Shown piece by piece: positions 17,993-26,585 of a stretch of 39,930 bases of DNA (the stretch's first letter is position 1; each line of letters starts with the position of its first letter). A program made the translations under genes and the position numbers. The notes beneath the pieces were generated by a model, which was given only the letters and a program-made list of their open reading frames with translations, had not been told where the DNA came from and searched no databases. This stretch comes from Pontimonas sp. (GTDB taxonomy: Bacteria > Actinomycetota > Actinomycetes > Actinomycetales > Microbacteriaceae), in contig JAOHDU010000008.1 in NCBI GenBank assembly GCA_028096805.1, positions 1 to 39,930 of the forward strand, written 5' to 3'.

Positions 17993-19579
17993 TTAGGACA
18001 CCGGCACGAGAGGCTCAGGTAGCGGCCCCGTGGAGACGTCGCCTCTCACGCGCTTGAGCAGAACTTCCGCACTAATCAAACACATCGGCAGCCCGATTCC
18101 GGGAATCGTGGAAGATCCCGCGTAGTAGAGCCTGTCAACTTTTTTGCTGACATTGCCAGCACGGAACAGCGCGCTTTGCATCAGCGTGTGCGCCGGGCCC
18201 AGAGCTGTTCCCTTCCAAGCGTTCAATTCGCCCGCGAAGTCTGCCGGTCCCACGCTGCGGCGGACGACAATCCGGTCAGCCAAATCGGTTGCGCCACTCC
18301 AGCGCATGATTTGCTCAATCGCTCGATCCGCAATCCCTTCGACCTGCGGGTCGCCGGTCCCATCGAGCCCGCCGTGCCCGAGTCCCACATCGGCGGGCAT
18401 GGGGACCAGCACAAAGAGGTTGGTGTGCCCCCTCGGGGCAACGCTCGAATCCGTAGCGCTCGGTTTGCACACGTAGAGAGATGCTGGCGAAGGAACCGTG
18501 GGCTTATCGGCGAAAATCTGGGAGAAATTGGAATCCCAGTCTTGCGTGAAAAACAAACTGTGGTGCAGTAACTCCGGAACTTCACCCTTCACTCCGAGAT
18601 ACAGAAGCACTGCACTGGGACCAGCCACCTTCTTGTCCCACCATTTCTGGGGATAGGTCTGAAGTTCCGGCGGCAACAGGGTGGTTTCGCTGTGGTGGAG
18701 GTCGGTGGTGGAGACCACCATGTCTGCCGAAAGAGTGTGGGTGTGCCCGTCGGCATCCTTGTAGGTAATGCCCGTCGCTTTTGCTTTCCCACCAGAACGC
18801 TCCGTAGCGATCGCCGTAGCCTTGGTGCCGGTCATAATCGTGACGCCGTGGTCTTCAATGATTTCTCGCATCGAATCGATCACCCGCGTGAAGCCGCCCT
18901 CGGCGTAGAGAACGCCGTCTTGCAGGTCCAGGTGTGACATCAGGTGGAACATGCTGGGGGCGATGTAGGGGCTTGAGCCCAAAAAGACGGCCGGGTAGCC
19001 AAGGATCTGGCGAATACGGGGGTTTGCCGTGTACTTTTTCGCAAACGTCATGATCGGGGTTGTCAGCAGTCGGACCAGGGTTCCCGTGCGCGAGAGGACT
19101 TCCTTGACCAACAGCGGGCGCAGATCCTGAAACGATGTGTAGAGAAAGTGCTTCTTCGCGATTTCGTAGGTCTCTTCGGCCGAGTCGAGATACTTCTCCA
19201 TGCTGGCGCGAGAACCAGGCTCCATTTCTTCGAGCAAGGCCAAGTTGTCCTCGCGGGTTGCCCGGATGTCGACAAACTCCGCCGGTTCGCTGGAGGATGG
19301 CTCGAAATACACCCGGTAACCCGGGTCGAGCTTGGTCAGCTTCAAGTGCTCCGCCGCGGAACTCCCCATCAACCGGTACCAGTGGTCAAAGACCTCGGGC
19401 ATCAGATACCAAGAGGGCCCGGTGTCGAAGCGGAAACCGTCTTTCTCCCACAGGCCTGCCCGCCCTCCGAGGCGTGAGTGTGCCTCGACCAGAGTGACGT
19501 CATAGCCGTCTCGCGCCATCAGGCCCGCCGTCGCGATACCGCCAATACCGCCACCGACAACAACAACGGACTTAGCCAT
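17993..19579 (-). CDS. crtI: Phytoene desaturase
   Basis: A 528-residue CrtI-type FAD enzyme that takes phytoene to lycopene. The N-terminal dinucleotide fold is VVVVGGGIGGIATAGLMARDGYDVTLVE (split here as VVVGGGIGGIATAG with the acidic end E36), followed by RLGGRAG. The C-terminal flavin motif is LYYAGSSTIPGIGLPMCLIS. Length is normal. The start overlaps the crtB end by 8 bp. Confidence 0.95.
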   Translation of the reverse strand: MAKSVVVVGGGIGGIATAGLMARDGYDVTLVEAHSRLGGRAGLWEKDGFRFDTGPSWYLMPEVFDHWYRLMGSSAAEHLKLTKLDPGYRVYFEPSSSEPAEFVDIRATREDNLALLEEMEPGSRASMEKYLDSAEETYEIAKKHFLYTSFQDLRPLLVKEVLSRTGTLVRLLTTPIMTFAKKYTANPRIRQILGYPAVFLGSSPYIAPSMFHLMSHLDLQDGVLYAEGGFTRVIDSMREIIEDHGVTIMTGTKATAIATERSGGKAKATGITYKDADGHTHTLSADMVVSTTDLHHSETTLLPPELQTYPQKWWDKKVAGPSAVLLYLGVKGEVPELLHHSLFFTQDWDSNFSQIFADKPTVPSPASLYVCKPSATDSSVAPRGHTNLFVLVPMPADVGLGHGGLDGTGDPQVEGIADRAIEQIMRWSGATDLADRIVVRRSVGPADFAGELNAWKGTALGPAHTLMQSALFRAGNVSKKVDRLYYAGSSTIPGIGLPMCLISAEVLLKRVRGDVSTGPLPEPLVPVS

Positions 19580-20483
19580 GATGATCCTCTCTCACGCCAC
19601 GGGGAGCTTGGGGGACAACACCCACCAGGACTTTCAGCGCCAACCAGAACTTGCTGACCGTAGGAACACTAATACGGGTGGTCTGCAAAACTCCTGCGGG
19701 AGTAGCCCGAATGCGGACCGCCAGGGCTTCGAACAACGTATGGGCAAGACTCACCGCTCGGCGCGGGCCTGCGGGCAGGAGCGGCACAGCTTTCGCCGAC
19801 TGAGCAAGGTCACGGTCAATGTCCTCAAGCAAACGCTCCTTTACGTCATCGGTCAGCTCATCGACCACAACATCCGGGAAGTAGCTGCGACCTAGTGCTT
19901 GCGCATCGGCTCCAAGATCACGTAAGAAATTGACCTTCTGGAATGCTGCGCCGAGAGCCCGTGCTCCGCTGACCATAATCTCGCGCTGTTCGGCGGTCAC
20001 GCTCTGGCCCTGAAGGAACGCTGCGAGGCACATGAGTCCCACAACCTCGGCCGACCCGTAAACGTAGTCTGCAAAAGACTCTGGGGTGTGCGTGGTTTCG
20101 CTCAAATCCATGCGCATGGAATGAAAGAACGGTGTGGTCAGTTCGCTTCCCACCCCCACTTGGCGGGCGGAGTGGGCAAAAGCGTGCACGATGAGATTAG
20201 TGCTGTAGCCCACCTCGAGCGCGCGGTTCGTGTCTGCCTCGAGAGCATCCAGCATCACCGCCGCCTCGGCTACATCCACGCCGGCCTCATCGGCAACCCC
20301 ATCCACGACTTCATCTGCCAACCGGACCAGCGCGTAGAAATTTCCGATGTGGGTGCGCATTTTCTTATCCAACAGGCGCGAAGCGAGGCCAAACGAGGTG
20401 GAATAGCGTCGGATCACGCCAGCGGAGGTCTCCTCCGCAACACGGGTATAGAGGTCGATGCGGGTATCCAGGTCAACCGCCAT
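19572..20483 (-). CDS. crtB: Phytoene synthase
   Basis: A 303-residue squalene/phytoene synthase, joining two GGPP to phytoene. The first Asp-rich motif is ADEVVDG (D57, D61) and the second is FLRDLGADAQALGRSYFP (D189, D193). It is first in the operon crtB-crtI-crtYe-crtYf-crtEb. GAGAGGA stands about eight bases before ATG 20483. The gene usually upstream, crtE for GGPP, is absent; idi lies divergently instead. Confidence 0.94.
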   Translation of the reverse strand: MAVDLDTRIDLYTRVAEETSAGVIRRYSTSFGLASRLLDKKMRTHIGNFYALVRLADEVVDGVADEAGVDVAEAAVMLDALEADTNRALEVGYSTNLIVHAFAHSARQVGVGSELTTPFFHSMRMDLSETTHTPESFADYVYGSAEVVGLMCLAAFLQGQSVTAEQREIMVSGARALGAAFQKVNFLRDLGADAQALGRSYFPDVVVDELTDDVKERLLEDIDRDLAQSAKAVPLLPAGPRRAVSLAHTLFEALAVRIRATPAGVLQTTRISVPTVSKFWLALKVLVGVVPQAPRGVREDHHG

Positions 20484-20529
20484 GGTTGTTTCCTCTCCCG
20501 CCGCCTCGTGAGCCCATTGGCTACACTGT

Positions 20530-20543
20530 TGTGGTCTGCCACA
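20530..20543. promoter_or_regulatory. Inverted repeat between crtB and idi
   Basis: TGTGG-TCTG-CCACA, a perfect 5-bp dyad in the 109-bp gap between the divergent crtB and idi starts. It could bind a dimeric regulator of both units, or be chance. No regulator gene is adjacent. Confidence 0.35.
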
Positions 20544-20592
20544 CAGGCAATCAACTCTTCACTTTACCGTTGCACACGAGGGCAAGAAACCC

Positions 20593-21138
20593 ATGACAAC
20601 CCCCGAACTTGTGGTCCTCCTCGACGCCGATGAGAGACCAACCGGTACCGCCGACAAGGCCACGGTCCACACCACAGACACCCCCCTGCACCTGGCTTTT
20701 TCCTGCCACGTGTTCAACGACAAGGGTGAAGTTCTCATCACCCGGCGCGCACTATCGAAGAAGACCTGGCCAGGTGTGTGGACGAACTCCGCGTGCGGGC
20801 ACCCCGGCCCTGACGAAAGCATGGAGGACGCCATTCGCCGCCGCGCGGAACACGAACTGGGCCTGACCTTGGACTCTATTTCGATTGCTCTGCCGGACTT
20901 CCGCTACCGAGCTGTCGACGCCTCGGGCATTGTGGAAAACGAAGTCTGCCCCGTGTTTATCGCCACCACGTCCATGGACCCTTCCCCGGCGCAGTCAGAG
21001 GTGTGCGAATGGAAATGGGCCGCCCCCGAGGCTGTTCGCTCGGGTGTTGAGCACACCCCTTTTGCTTTTAGCCCCTGGTTGGTGGACCAAATGGCAGCGT
21101 GGACCGGGCCCTACGCTCCCGAGGTGTCTGAGCGGTGA
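20593..21138 (+). CDS. idi: Isopentenyl-diphosphate delta-isomerase, type I
   Basis: A 181-residue Nudix-fold isomerase that interconverts IPP and DMAPP. The catalytic cysteine is C68 (TNSACGHPG) and the catalytic glutamate E116 ([10 protein letters not shown]), close to the E. coli positions 67 and 116. The Nudix-like box reads [17 protein letters not shown]. It supplies DMAPP both for chain building and for the lycopene elongase in the divergent operon. The end overlaps convergent dcd by 28 bp. Confidence 0.95.
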   Translation: MTTPELVVLLDADERPTGTADKATVHTTDTPLHLAFSCHVFNDKGEVLITRRALSKKTWPGVWTNSACGHPGPDESMEDAIRRRAEHELGLTLDSISIALPDFRYRAVDASGIVENEVCPVFIATTSMDPSPAQSEVCEWKWAAPEAVRSGVEHTPFAFSPWLVDQMAAWTGPYAPEVSER

Positions 21139-21695
21139 AAATTCTGGGATGACCGCGAAGCGGTAGGACCACGTTGGCCCTGATACCGACTGCCGTACTT
21201 CTCTGAACCGTAAGGGTGCTCGGCGGCCGAGCTCAAACGGAAAAAGCACAGCTGGCCGATCTTCATTCCTGGCCACAAAGTGATCGGCAGCGTGGCAACG
21301 TTGCTGAGCTCCAGTGTGACGTGACCAGAGAAACCAGGGTCAATAAAGCCCGCGGTGGAGTGGGTCAGCAAACCGAGTCTGCCGAGCGAGCTTTTTCCCT
21401 CTAGCCGGGCGGCGACATCGTTGGGCAGGGTGACGACTTCGAATGTCGCCCCCAATACGAACTCGCCCGGGTGGAGAACAAAGGCCTCTTCGGCATCGAC
21501 CTCCACCAACCGCGTGAGGTCGGGTTGATCGATAGCGGGGTCAATGTGTTGGTACTTGTGATTGTCAAACAATCGAAAAAATCGGTCGAGCCGGACGTCC
21601 ACGCTGGAAGGCTGAACCATCGAAAGATCCAGAGGATCGAGTCCTACACGGCCCGATTCGAGTTCTTTTCGGATATCCCCGTCTGAGAGCAACAC
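21111..21695 (-). CDS. dcd: dCTP deaminase
   Basis: A 194-residue trimeric nucleotide deaminase. [20 protein letters not shown] opens the protein; [41 protein letters not shown] (with the catalytic glutamate) and the C-terminal [15 protein letters not shown] are all present. It makes dUMP or dUTP for thymidylate synthesis; the actinobacterial forms may be bifunctional, but that is not proven here. GTG 21695 follows TAGTGT and six bases, so the start is leaderless. Confidence 0.95.
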   Translation of the reverse strand: MLLSDGDIRKELESGRVGLDPLDLSMVQPSSVDVRLDRFFRLFDNHKYQHIDPAIDQPDLTRLVEVDAEEAFVLHPGEFVLGATFEVVTLPNDVAARLEGKSSLGRLGLLTHSTAGFIDPGFSGHVTLELSNVATLPITLWPGMKIGQLCFFRLSSAAEHPYGSEKYGSRYQGQRGPTASRSSQNFHRSDTSGA

Positions 21696-21701
21696 CCTTC
21701 C

Positions 21702-21707
21702 ACACTA
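21702..21707 (-). promoter_or_regulatory. -10 box, leaderless promoter of dcd
   Basis: TAGTGT on the minus strand, six bases (GGAAGG), then GTG. It directly abuts a plus-strand TAGACT that may serve the tRNA. Confidence 0.55.
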
Positions 21708-21708
21708 G

Positions 21709-21714
21709 TAGACT
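21709..21714 (+). promoter_or_regulatory. Candidate -10 box of tRNA-Gly
   Basis: TAGACT 32 bases before the mature tRNA 5' end. A clear -35 is not seen. Confidence 0.35.
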
Positions 21715-21746
21715 CGGGGTTTAGTGCCGAGGCAACGCTGGGCTTC

Positions 21747-21820
21747 GCGAGTGTAGTTCAATGGTAGAACTTCAGCTTCCCAAGCTGATGGCGCGGGTTC
21801 GATTCCCGTCACTCGCTCCA
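21747..21820 (+). tRNA. tRNA-Gly (anticodon CCC)
   Basis: A complete 74-base cloverleaf. The acceptor stem GCGAGTG pairs with CACTCGC, followed by discriminator T and an encoded CCA. The D arm is GTTC...GAAC, the anticodon stem TCAGC/GCTGA holds loop TTCCCAA (anticodon CCC, 21779-21781), and the T arm is CGGG-TTCGATT-CCCG. It reads GGG codons. Confidence 0.97.
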
Positions 21821-21842
21821 CGGGAGCTTACGTGTCACGCGG

Positions 21843-23144
21843 CTAAATCAGGCGGTTCGTCCCGCGCTCTTGCGCCATAAACCGCACCACGTCTTGGTCA
21901 ACAATGATGTCCGAGGGCGTCAGTGGCCTTTTCAAATACAGGCCTTCCAATGAGGTCAATCGGCTGAAGGCGACATATGTCTGGCCCGGTGCGAAGGCTC
22001 GCGCCCCCAAATCAATCACCGCAGCGTCGAGAGTCTTTCCTTGCGCCTTATGGATAGTGACCGCCCACGCTAGGCGCAAAGGAAATTGAGTGAATTCGGC
22101 AACCACCTCTTGGCTGAGCATTTTCGTTGCCGGGGAATAGTCGTATTTCACTTTTTCCCAGGTCACCGGCTCGACCAGCACCCCTTCTCCGTCGACATCC
22201 ACCAGCACGGTATCCGTGATTTTTTCGACGATACCCAGGCTGCCGTTGACGTACCGAGGGCCATCGGGACCCGCGGTGTCATTCCGGAGAAACATCACGC
22301 GGGCACCCGGCTTCAAAACCAGCTGCTCATCGGCCGGGTACGCGGAGGTGGAACCAAAATCTCCCTCGATGTCCGCATGGGCGATCTTTCCTTTGCCTCC
22401 CAAGCGCTCCAGCGCCGACTGGTTGATACGCGACACCGCAGCATTCGTCGTCGAGAGGGTAATCAGGTCGGGGTCTTCCGGCGCGCGCATTCCCTGTTCG
22501 TTCAACATGCGCCCCATGTCAGGTTCCATCCGCCCCTCGCGCAGAGCGTTGAGGACCGCGCGGAACTCACTGTCTGCTTGGCGGTGAATGGTGTCAAGCT
22601 CTTCGATTTCGATCTCTGTTTCCGACCAGATTTTCGCGTCAAAAAACCAGGGTGAACGATAGTGATCGCGGTAATACGCCTTTTCTGCCTGTCCTGACAC
22701 CACCGGCGAGAGTTGATACGGGTCACCAAACATGATGAGTTGAATGCCGCCGAAGGGAACGTGTCTCTTTCGCTTGGCTTGGCGAAGGCGCCGATCGATG
22801 GCGTCGAGAACATCGGCGGACACCATCGATATCTCGTCAATCACCAGGGTGTCGAGCGCCGCGAGCACGGCCAATGATTCTTTGGGGATAAAGCTCAGCT
22901 CGCGTTTGCCGATGATGCCAATCGGCAAACGCAAAAGGGAATGAATCGTCTGCCCACCGGCAGCAAGCGCCGCAACACCGGTTGGCGCACACACGGCAAC
23001 ACGTTTTGACGTCGTGTCGACAAAAGCTTGGAGGAGTGTTGTCTTCCCGGTGCCCGCCCGACCAGTAATAAAAAGGTGGTCGAGCGAATTTTCCATTCGA
23101 TCGAGGACAGTCTTTTGCTCGTCACTCATGGCGATCTCAGTCAC
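21843..23144 (-). CDS. Pif1/RecD-like superfamily 1 helicase
   Basis: A 433-residue SF1B helicase. Motif I is GRAGTGKT (28-35), motif II VIDEISM (D102, E103), motif III GDPYQLSPV, and the C-terminal motifs are TIHKAQGKTLDAAV and YVAFSRLTSLEGLYL. These match the Pif1 family, 5'-to-3' helicases that unwind G-quadruplexes, R-loops and stalled forks. The protein is a compact helicase core without extra nuclease or zinc domains. The GTG at 23144 has GAGAGGG upstream; ATG at 23129 is an alternative. It ends 22 bp from the tRNA-Gly gene and is convergent with it. Confidence 0.88.
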   Translation of the reverse strand: MTEIAMSDEQKTVLDRMENSLDHLFITGRAGTGKTTLLQAFVDTTSKRVAVCAPTGVAALAAGGQTIHSLLRLPIGIIGKRELSFIPKESLAVLAALDTLVIDEISMVSADVLDAIDRRLRQAKRKRHVPFGGIQLIMFGDPYQLSPVVSGQAEKAYYRDHYRSPWFFDAKIWSETEIEIEELDTIHRQADSEFRAVLNALREGRMEPDMGRMLNEQGMRAPEDPDLITLSTTNAAVSRINQSALERLGGKGKIAHADIEGDFGSTSAYPADEQLVLKPGARVMFLRNDTAGPDGPRYVNGSLGIVEKITDTVLVDVDGEGVLVEPVTWEKVKYDYSPATKMLSQEVVAEFTQFPLRLAWAVTIHKAQGKTLDAAVIDLGARAFAPGQTYVAFSRLTSLEGLYLKRPLTPSDIIVDQDVVRFMAQERGTNRLI

Positions 23145-23190
23145 GGGGCCCTCTCGTCAAACTGCCTGCCGCCAGGCTAGGCAACCAACC

Positions 23191-23196
23191 TAGGAT
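23191..23196 (+). promoter_or_regulatory. -10 box before the unknown membrane-anchored protein
   Basis: TAGGAT followed by seven bases and ATG 23204. This suggests a leaderless start at the fourth codon of the longest frame. Confidence 0.4.
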
Positions 23197-23203
23197 GTCA
23201 GCT

Positions 23204-24148
23204 ATGTGGTCAATTGTCCGGAGGTTTGCGGTCATTGCCCTCGGTGTTGTGGCCTCGTGGCTTCTTGTGGTTCTCATCCTGAATCTCACGGTCTACTCAC
23301 CCGCCCGTTCCGTGCAGCTCTACTTGAGCGCTCTCGAGGAAGGGCGCTTTGGCGAAGCGGCAGGGATCGCAGGTATGTCGAGCGTCCCCGCGGTCCTTCC
23401 CGAACCATCGGGTTCGCTCAGCGAGCCAGAAGTTGTGGGCACACGAACACTGGCTTCGGGAAAAGTGGTCGTTCTGGCCGAATACGTCCTCCAGGGCGAC
23501 ACCGAGTCCAGTTATTTCACCTTGGAGCCAGCCGGAGATGTGTTGGGCTTGTTCAACACCTGGACATTCAGCACAAAACCCACCGCAACGTTGGTTTATT
23601 CGATAATCGGCGATGAGCGCATCGACGTCAATGATGTTCGGTTGAGCACCCGTGCGCTCGGCGTCGCACCTCAGAGCACCGTTTTGGTCCCCGGGGTCTA
23701 CGAAGCATCTCTCAGCACACCGTGGGTTTCGGCCCCATCCACCGTCGCTCGCGTGACGCAGACGGAGGCCGAATATCCCTTGCGGCTCCGGGTTGCCCCG
23801 ACCAATGAGCTCACAGACACCGCCACCACCGCCATCGAGCGCTACCTCGAGGGTTGTGTCGCCCAGGAAATCCTTCAGCCCATTGAGTGCCCGTTTGGAA
23901 TCACCATTTCGGACCGAGTGGTGGGGGTGCCGGCCTGGACGGTGCTGGACTTTCCCGTCGTTTCCGTAACGCTCGGTGCGGACCGGGAATCGTGGGACGT
24001 CCTAGCTATTGGTGGCGTCGTTGAGGTAACCGTTTCGGTGCAATCACTATTCGATGGGTCCATCAGCGAATACAGCGAAATCGTCTCCTTCCTCGTCGAG
24101 GGTTCCCTGCAAGGAACCCTGATCGACGAGCCCGTTCTCACCCTTTAG
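23204..24148 (+). CDS. Unknown membrane-anchored extracytoplasmic protein
   Basis: About 314 residues with one N-terminal membrane helix (WSIVRRFAVIALGVVASWLL onward) and a long exported part rich in beta-strand-like, Thr/Ser/Val-rich sequence. YLSALEEGRFGEAAGIAG just after the helix looks like a short helical hairpin of the kind found in exported DUF4878-type proteins. Two cysteines (GCVAQ and IECPFG) may form a disulfide. I do not recognise the family. ATG 23204 is favoured by promoter spacing; ATG 23195 adds three residues. The gene is divergent from the helicase and overlaps the convergent CopD-CtaG gene by 11 bp. Confidence 0.7.
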   Translation: MWSIVRRFAVIALGVVASWLLVVLILNLTVYSPARSVQLYLSALEEGRFGEAAGIAGMSSVPAVLPEPSGSLSEPEVVGTRTLASGKVVVLAEYVLQGDTESSYFTLEPAGDVLGLFNTWTFSTKPTATLVYSIIGDERIDVNDVRLSTRALGVAPQSTVLVPGVYEASLSTPWVSAPSTVARVTQTEAEYPLRLRVAPTNELTDTATTAIERYLEGCVAQEILQPIECPFGITISDRVVGVPAWTVLDFPVVSVTLGADRESWDVLAIGGVVEVTVSVQSLFDGSISEYSEIVSFLVEGSLQGTLIDEPVLTL

Positions 24149-26144
24149 GTCGGGTGGGCTGAGCCTGGGAAAGTTTGCCCAGCATCTCGTTATACGCGTC
24201 GAGTTCCTGGTCGCCCTGCCGGTCGGCCAGTCGGTCCCGGCGTTTGTTGATGCGATCGTCGCTCTTACTCCACGCCCACGTCACGAGGATGGCGAGCGCT
24301 AACGTCGGGAACTCGCCGAGGCCCCAGGCGAGCTCGCCGCCGTTTTGTTGATCGAGAAGGGGCGGGTCACCCCAGGTTCTGCCCATCGCGCCAAACCACT
24401 CCGGGACCAAGAGGGATGTGCCAAGGATGATGCTGAGGCCAAAGAACGCGTGAAACGCCATCGTCGCCAAGACAATGATGAGTCGCAAGGGGTAGGGAGG
24501 GTCGTGGGGGCTGGGGTCAATTCCAATCAGCGCTTGGGCGAACAGGTATCCCGACAAGACAAAGTGCGCGGTCATCCACATGTGCCCAAGGTGCTCGCGC
24601 AGCGCCCATTCAAAGAGCGGGGAGTAATAGAACACGATCAGCGAGACACCAAAGATGACAGCTGCGACCAGCGGGTGGCCGATCACGGCCAGATACTTCG
24701 AATGGACGGCCACCAATAACCACTCGCGAACGCCTCTCGAGCCATCCTTTCTCGCGGCAATGGCCCGGGAGGCAAGCGTGATGGGTGCGCCTAAGACCAG
24801 CAACAGGGGAACGGCCATGCTGAGCAACATGTGGCCCAGCATGTGAATGCTGAAGAGGTACTTTCCATAGATAATCAGGCCCGAATTGGTGGCAAATCCC
24901 AACAGCAGCATTCCCGACACCCAGAGCACGGTGCGGGATACCGGCCAGTGGTCTCCCCGCTTCGCTAAACGCAGGTGTCCCCACACGTAATACACAATCC
25001 CAAACACGGCAATAATCGCCCACAACAAGTCCAGTTGCCACAGGGTGAACAATCGCGACCAAGCGAACTCGGGCGGTAACGGCTCTCCGGTAAGAATCTC
25101 CGCGGGGGTCGCTTGAGCGATCTCACTGGCAGGAATCTGAGGGACGGGCGTCTGTGTCCTTGCTAGAGCGCTGGCGAGGCCTGAGGCTATTCCCATCAGG
25201 GCAAGCTCGGCGCTCACCACAAGCGTGGTCACTCTCACAACACCGCTTCGCGATGCTTTCAAATCCCCCAGCAGTTTCCTTCGATAGACAGCGCCCATGA
25301 GCCCCAAAACGACCAGTGCACCCGTCTTGGCAATAACCAGGACGCCATAGCTGGTGGCCAAGCCCTCAACACTCCCGACCCGAAGCCAGGCGTTCGTCGT
25401 GCCCGAAAGTGCCACCACGATAAAACTCAGCAAAGCGATGCTGGAATAGCGCCCGAGCATCGCGTGATACTCCGCGGCTCGAGGTTTTTCGCTCCAGGCC
25501 ACCACGGCCATCATGACAAGCCCGCCGATCCACATCGCCGCAAAAACACTGTGGGCAAAAGAGGCGCTGACAGCGGCCTCGTGATTGGCCGACCCAGCTG
25601 CGTGGCCCTGTTCGGCCAGCGGCCAGAGTGCAGCCACCGAGAGAACACCGGCAACAAGGACCCCGCCGAAGCTTCGAACCACCACCGTCAGCACCGTCAC
25701 GAGGGCGCCCAGTCCCATGGTGATGAGCCAGCCCCGCCCAATCTCGGTGGATTGGAGATACAGCCAGAGCAAATCGCCAAACCGCTGGTCAATGCTCACC
25801 GGTTCCACATAAATCGCCATAAACGTCAAGAACGCTGTCGCCGCCGAAGCAACCGTGAGGAGTGCTGCACCGATTGATGCCACAACAAGTGCCGAGCTAA
25901 AAGCTTTTTGCCTCCGGGTCAGCACAAACGCCGCCACCATCAGAGAGCCAATGGACAACGCAGCACCCAGATGAACCAGTGCTTTTGCGACCGGGATGCC
26001 CCAGCGCACTGTAGGCCCAGGATCAACAATCAAGAGGGGTGCGGCACCCCCGCCCACCAGAAGCCCCACCACTACGGCAATCCCGAGACCCGCAAGAAAC
26101 AGCCCGCCCGCTGACGAGAGTGCAGTGGTCAGACGAGTGGTCAC
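24138..26144 (-). CDS. CopD-CtaG fusion: copper import / cytochrome oxidase assembly
   Basis: A 668-residue polytopic membrane protein made of two modules. The first half (about 1-330) resembles CopD, with many helices and HAAGSANHEAAVSASFAHSVFAAMW carrying clustered histidines. The second half (about 370-640) resembles CtaG of caa3-type oxidase assembly, with SIHMLGHMLLSMAVPLLLVLGAP, EHLGHMWMTAHFVLSGYLF and AFHAFFGLSI, each bearing the conserved histidines that bind copper. It probably delivers copper to cytochrome c oxidase. The C-terminus is a charged cytoplasmic tail. GTG 26144 follows TAAACT and six bases, so it appears leaderless. Confidence 0.88.
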   Translation of the reverse strand: MTTRLTTALSSAGGLFLAGLGIAVVVGLLVGGGAAPLLIVDPGPTVRWGIPVAKALVHLGAALSIGSLMVAAFVLTRRQKAFSSALVVASIGAALLTVASAATAFLTFMAIYVEPVSIDQRFGDLLWLYLQSTEIGRGWLITMGLGALVTVLTVVVRSFGGVLVAGVLSVAALWPLAEQGHAAGSANHEAAVSASFAHSVFAAMWIGGLVMMAVVAWSEKPRAAEYHAMLGRYSSIALLSFIVVALSGTTNAWLRVGSVEGLATSYGVLVIAKTGALVVLGLMGAVYRRKLLGDLKASRSGVVRVTTLVVSAELALMGIASGLASALARTQTPVPQIPASEIAQATPAEILTGEPLPPEFAWSRLFTLWQLDLLWAIIAVFGIVYYVWGHLRLAKRGDHWPVSRTVLWVSGMLLLGFATNSGLIIYGKYLFSIHMLGHMLLSMAVPLLLVLGAPITLASRAIAARKDGSRGVREWLLVAVHSKYLAVIGHPLVAAVIFGVSLIVFYYSPLFEWALREHLGHMWMTAHFVLSGYLFAQALIGIDPSPHDPPYPLRLIIVLATMAFHAFFGLSIILGTSLLVPEWFGAMGRTWGDPPLLDQQNGGELAWGLGEFPTLALAILVTWAWSKSDDRINKRRDRLADRQGDQELDAYNEMLGKLSQAQPTRPKG

Positions 26145-26150
26145 GCTCCG

Positions 26151-26156
26151 AGTTTA
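26151..26156 (-). promoter_or_regulatory. -10 box, leaderless promoter of CopD-CtaG
   Basis: TAAACT on the minus strand, six bases (CGGAGC), then the GTG start. Confidence 0.55.
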
Positions 26157-26195
26157 GGCGAGCAACCCGAATACCCGACGAGAGCGCTTAAATGA

Positions 26196-26227
26196 CGAAG
26201 GGGCCGCCGTTTCCGGCAGCCCCTTCG
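26196..26227 (-). terminator. Strong hairpin after the HU gene
   Basis: CGAAGGGGC (26196-26204) pairs with GCCCCTTCG (26219-26227), with four more inner pairs around a TTTC loop and one mismatch. It lies 16 bp after the HU stop; only a short ATTT follows on the minus strand, so it is a terminator with a weak T-tract. Confidence 0.7.
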
Positions 26228-26242
26228 CGGTAAGTCTTCTGA

Positions 26243-26515
26243 CTACTTGACAGAAGCCTTCAGCTTGGAACCAGCGGACACCTTGACGCCCTTGGAAGCG
26301 GCGATCTGGATGGTGGCACCGGTCTGAGGGTTACGGCCCTGGCGAGCGGCACGGTTAGTGCGCTCGAAGGAGACCCAACCGGGGATGGTGACTTTGTTGC
26401 CACCGGCAATTTCCTTCGACACAACGGCGAAGATAGCGTCAACGACACCGTTAACAGCGGTCTGGGGGTGACCCGTGTGCTCTGCTACTGCTGCAACAAG
26501 TTCTGAGCGATTCAT
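26243..26515 (-). CDS. hup: HU-family DNA-binding protein
   Basis: A 90-residue histone-like protein. MNRSELVAAVAEHTG, then the beta-arm region GWVSFERTNRAARQGRNPQTGATIQI with the conserved R-x-x-R-x-G-R-N-P-x-T-G. It lacks the long Lys/Ala-rich tail of mycobacterial HupB. It bends and compacts DNA. GGAGGA precedes the ATG. Downstream is a clear hairpin terminator. Confidence 0.95.
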   Translation of the reverse strand: MNRSELVAAVAEHTGHPQTAVNGVVDAIFAVVSKEIAGGNKVTIPGWVSFERTNRAARQGRNPQTGATIQIAASKGVKVSAGSKLKASVK

Positions 26516-26549
26516 AGTTATGTCCTCCTCGGACTTTTGTAGTTATTCC

Positions 26550-26576
26550 GGCTCGGCCCTGAACGAGTTCCGAGCC
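26550..26576. repeat. Inverted repeat between rpsN and hup
   Basis: GGCTCGG, 13-base loop, CCGAGCC. It lies in the 70-bp gap upstream of hup. On the minus strand it is not followed by a T-run, so it may be an attenuator-like fold or an mRNA 3'-end stabiliser for rpsN. Confidence 0.4.
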
Positions 26577-26585
26577 ATCAAAAAG

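Noticed and set aside
21747-21820. tRNA-Gly as an attachment site of an integrated element.
   Set aside because: No integrase and no repeat of the tRNA 3' end were noticed, and the flanking genes look like ordinary chromosome.
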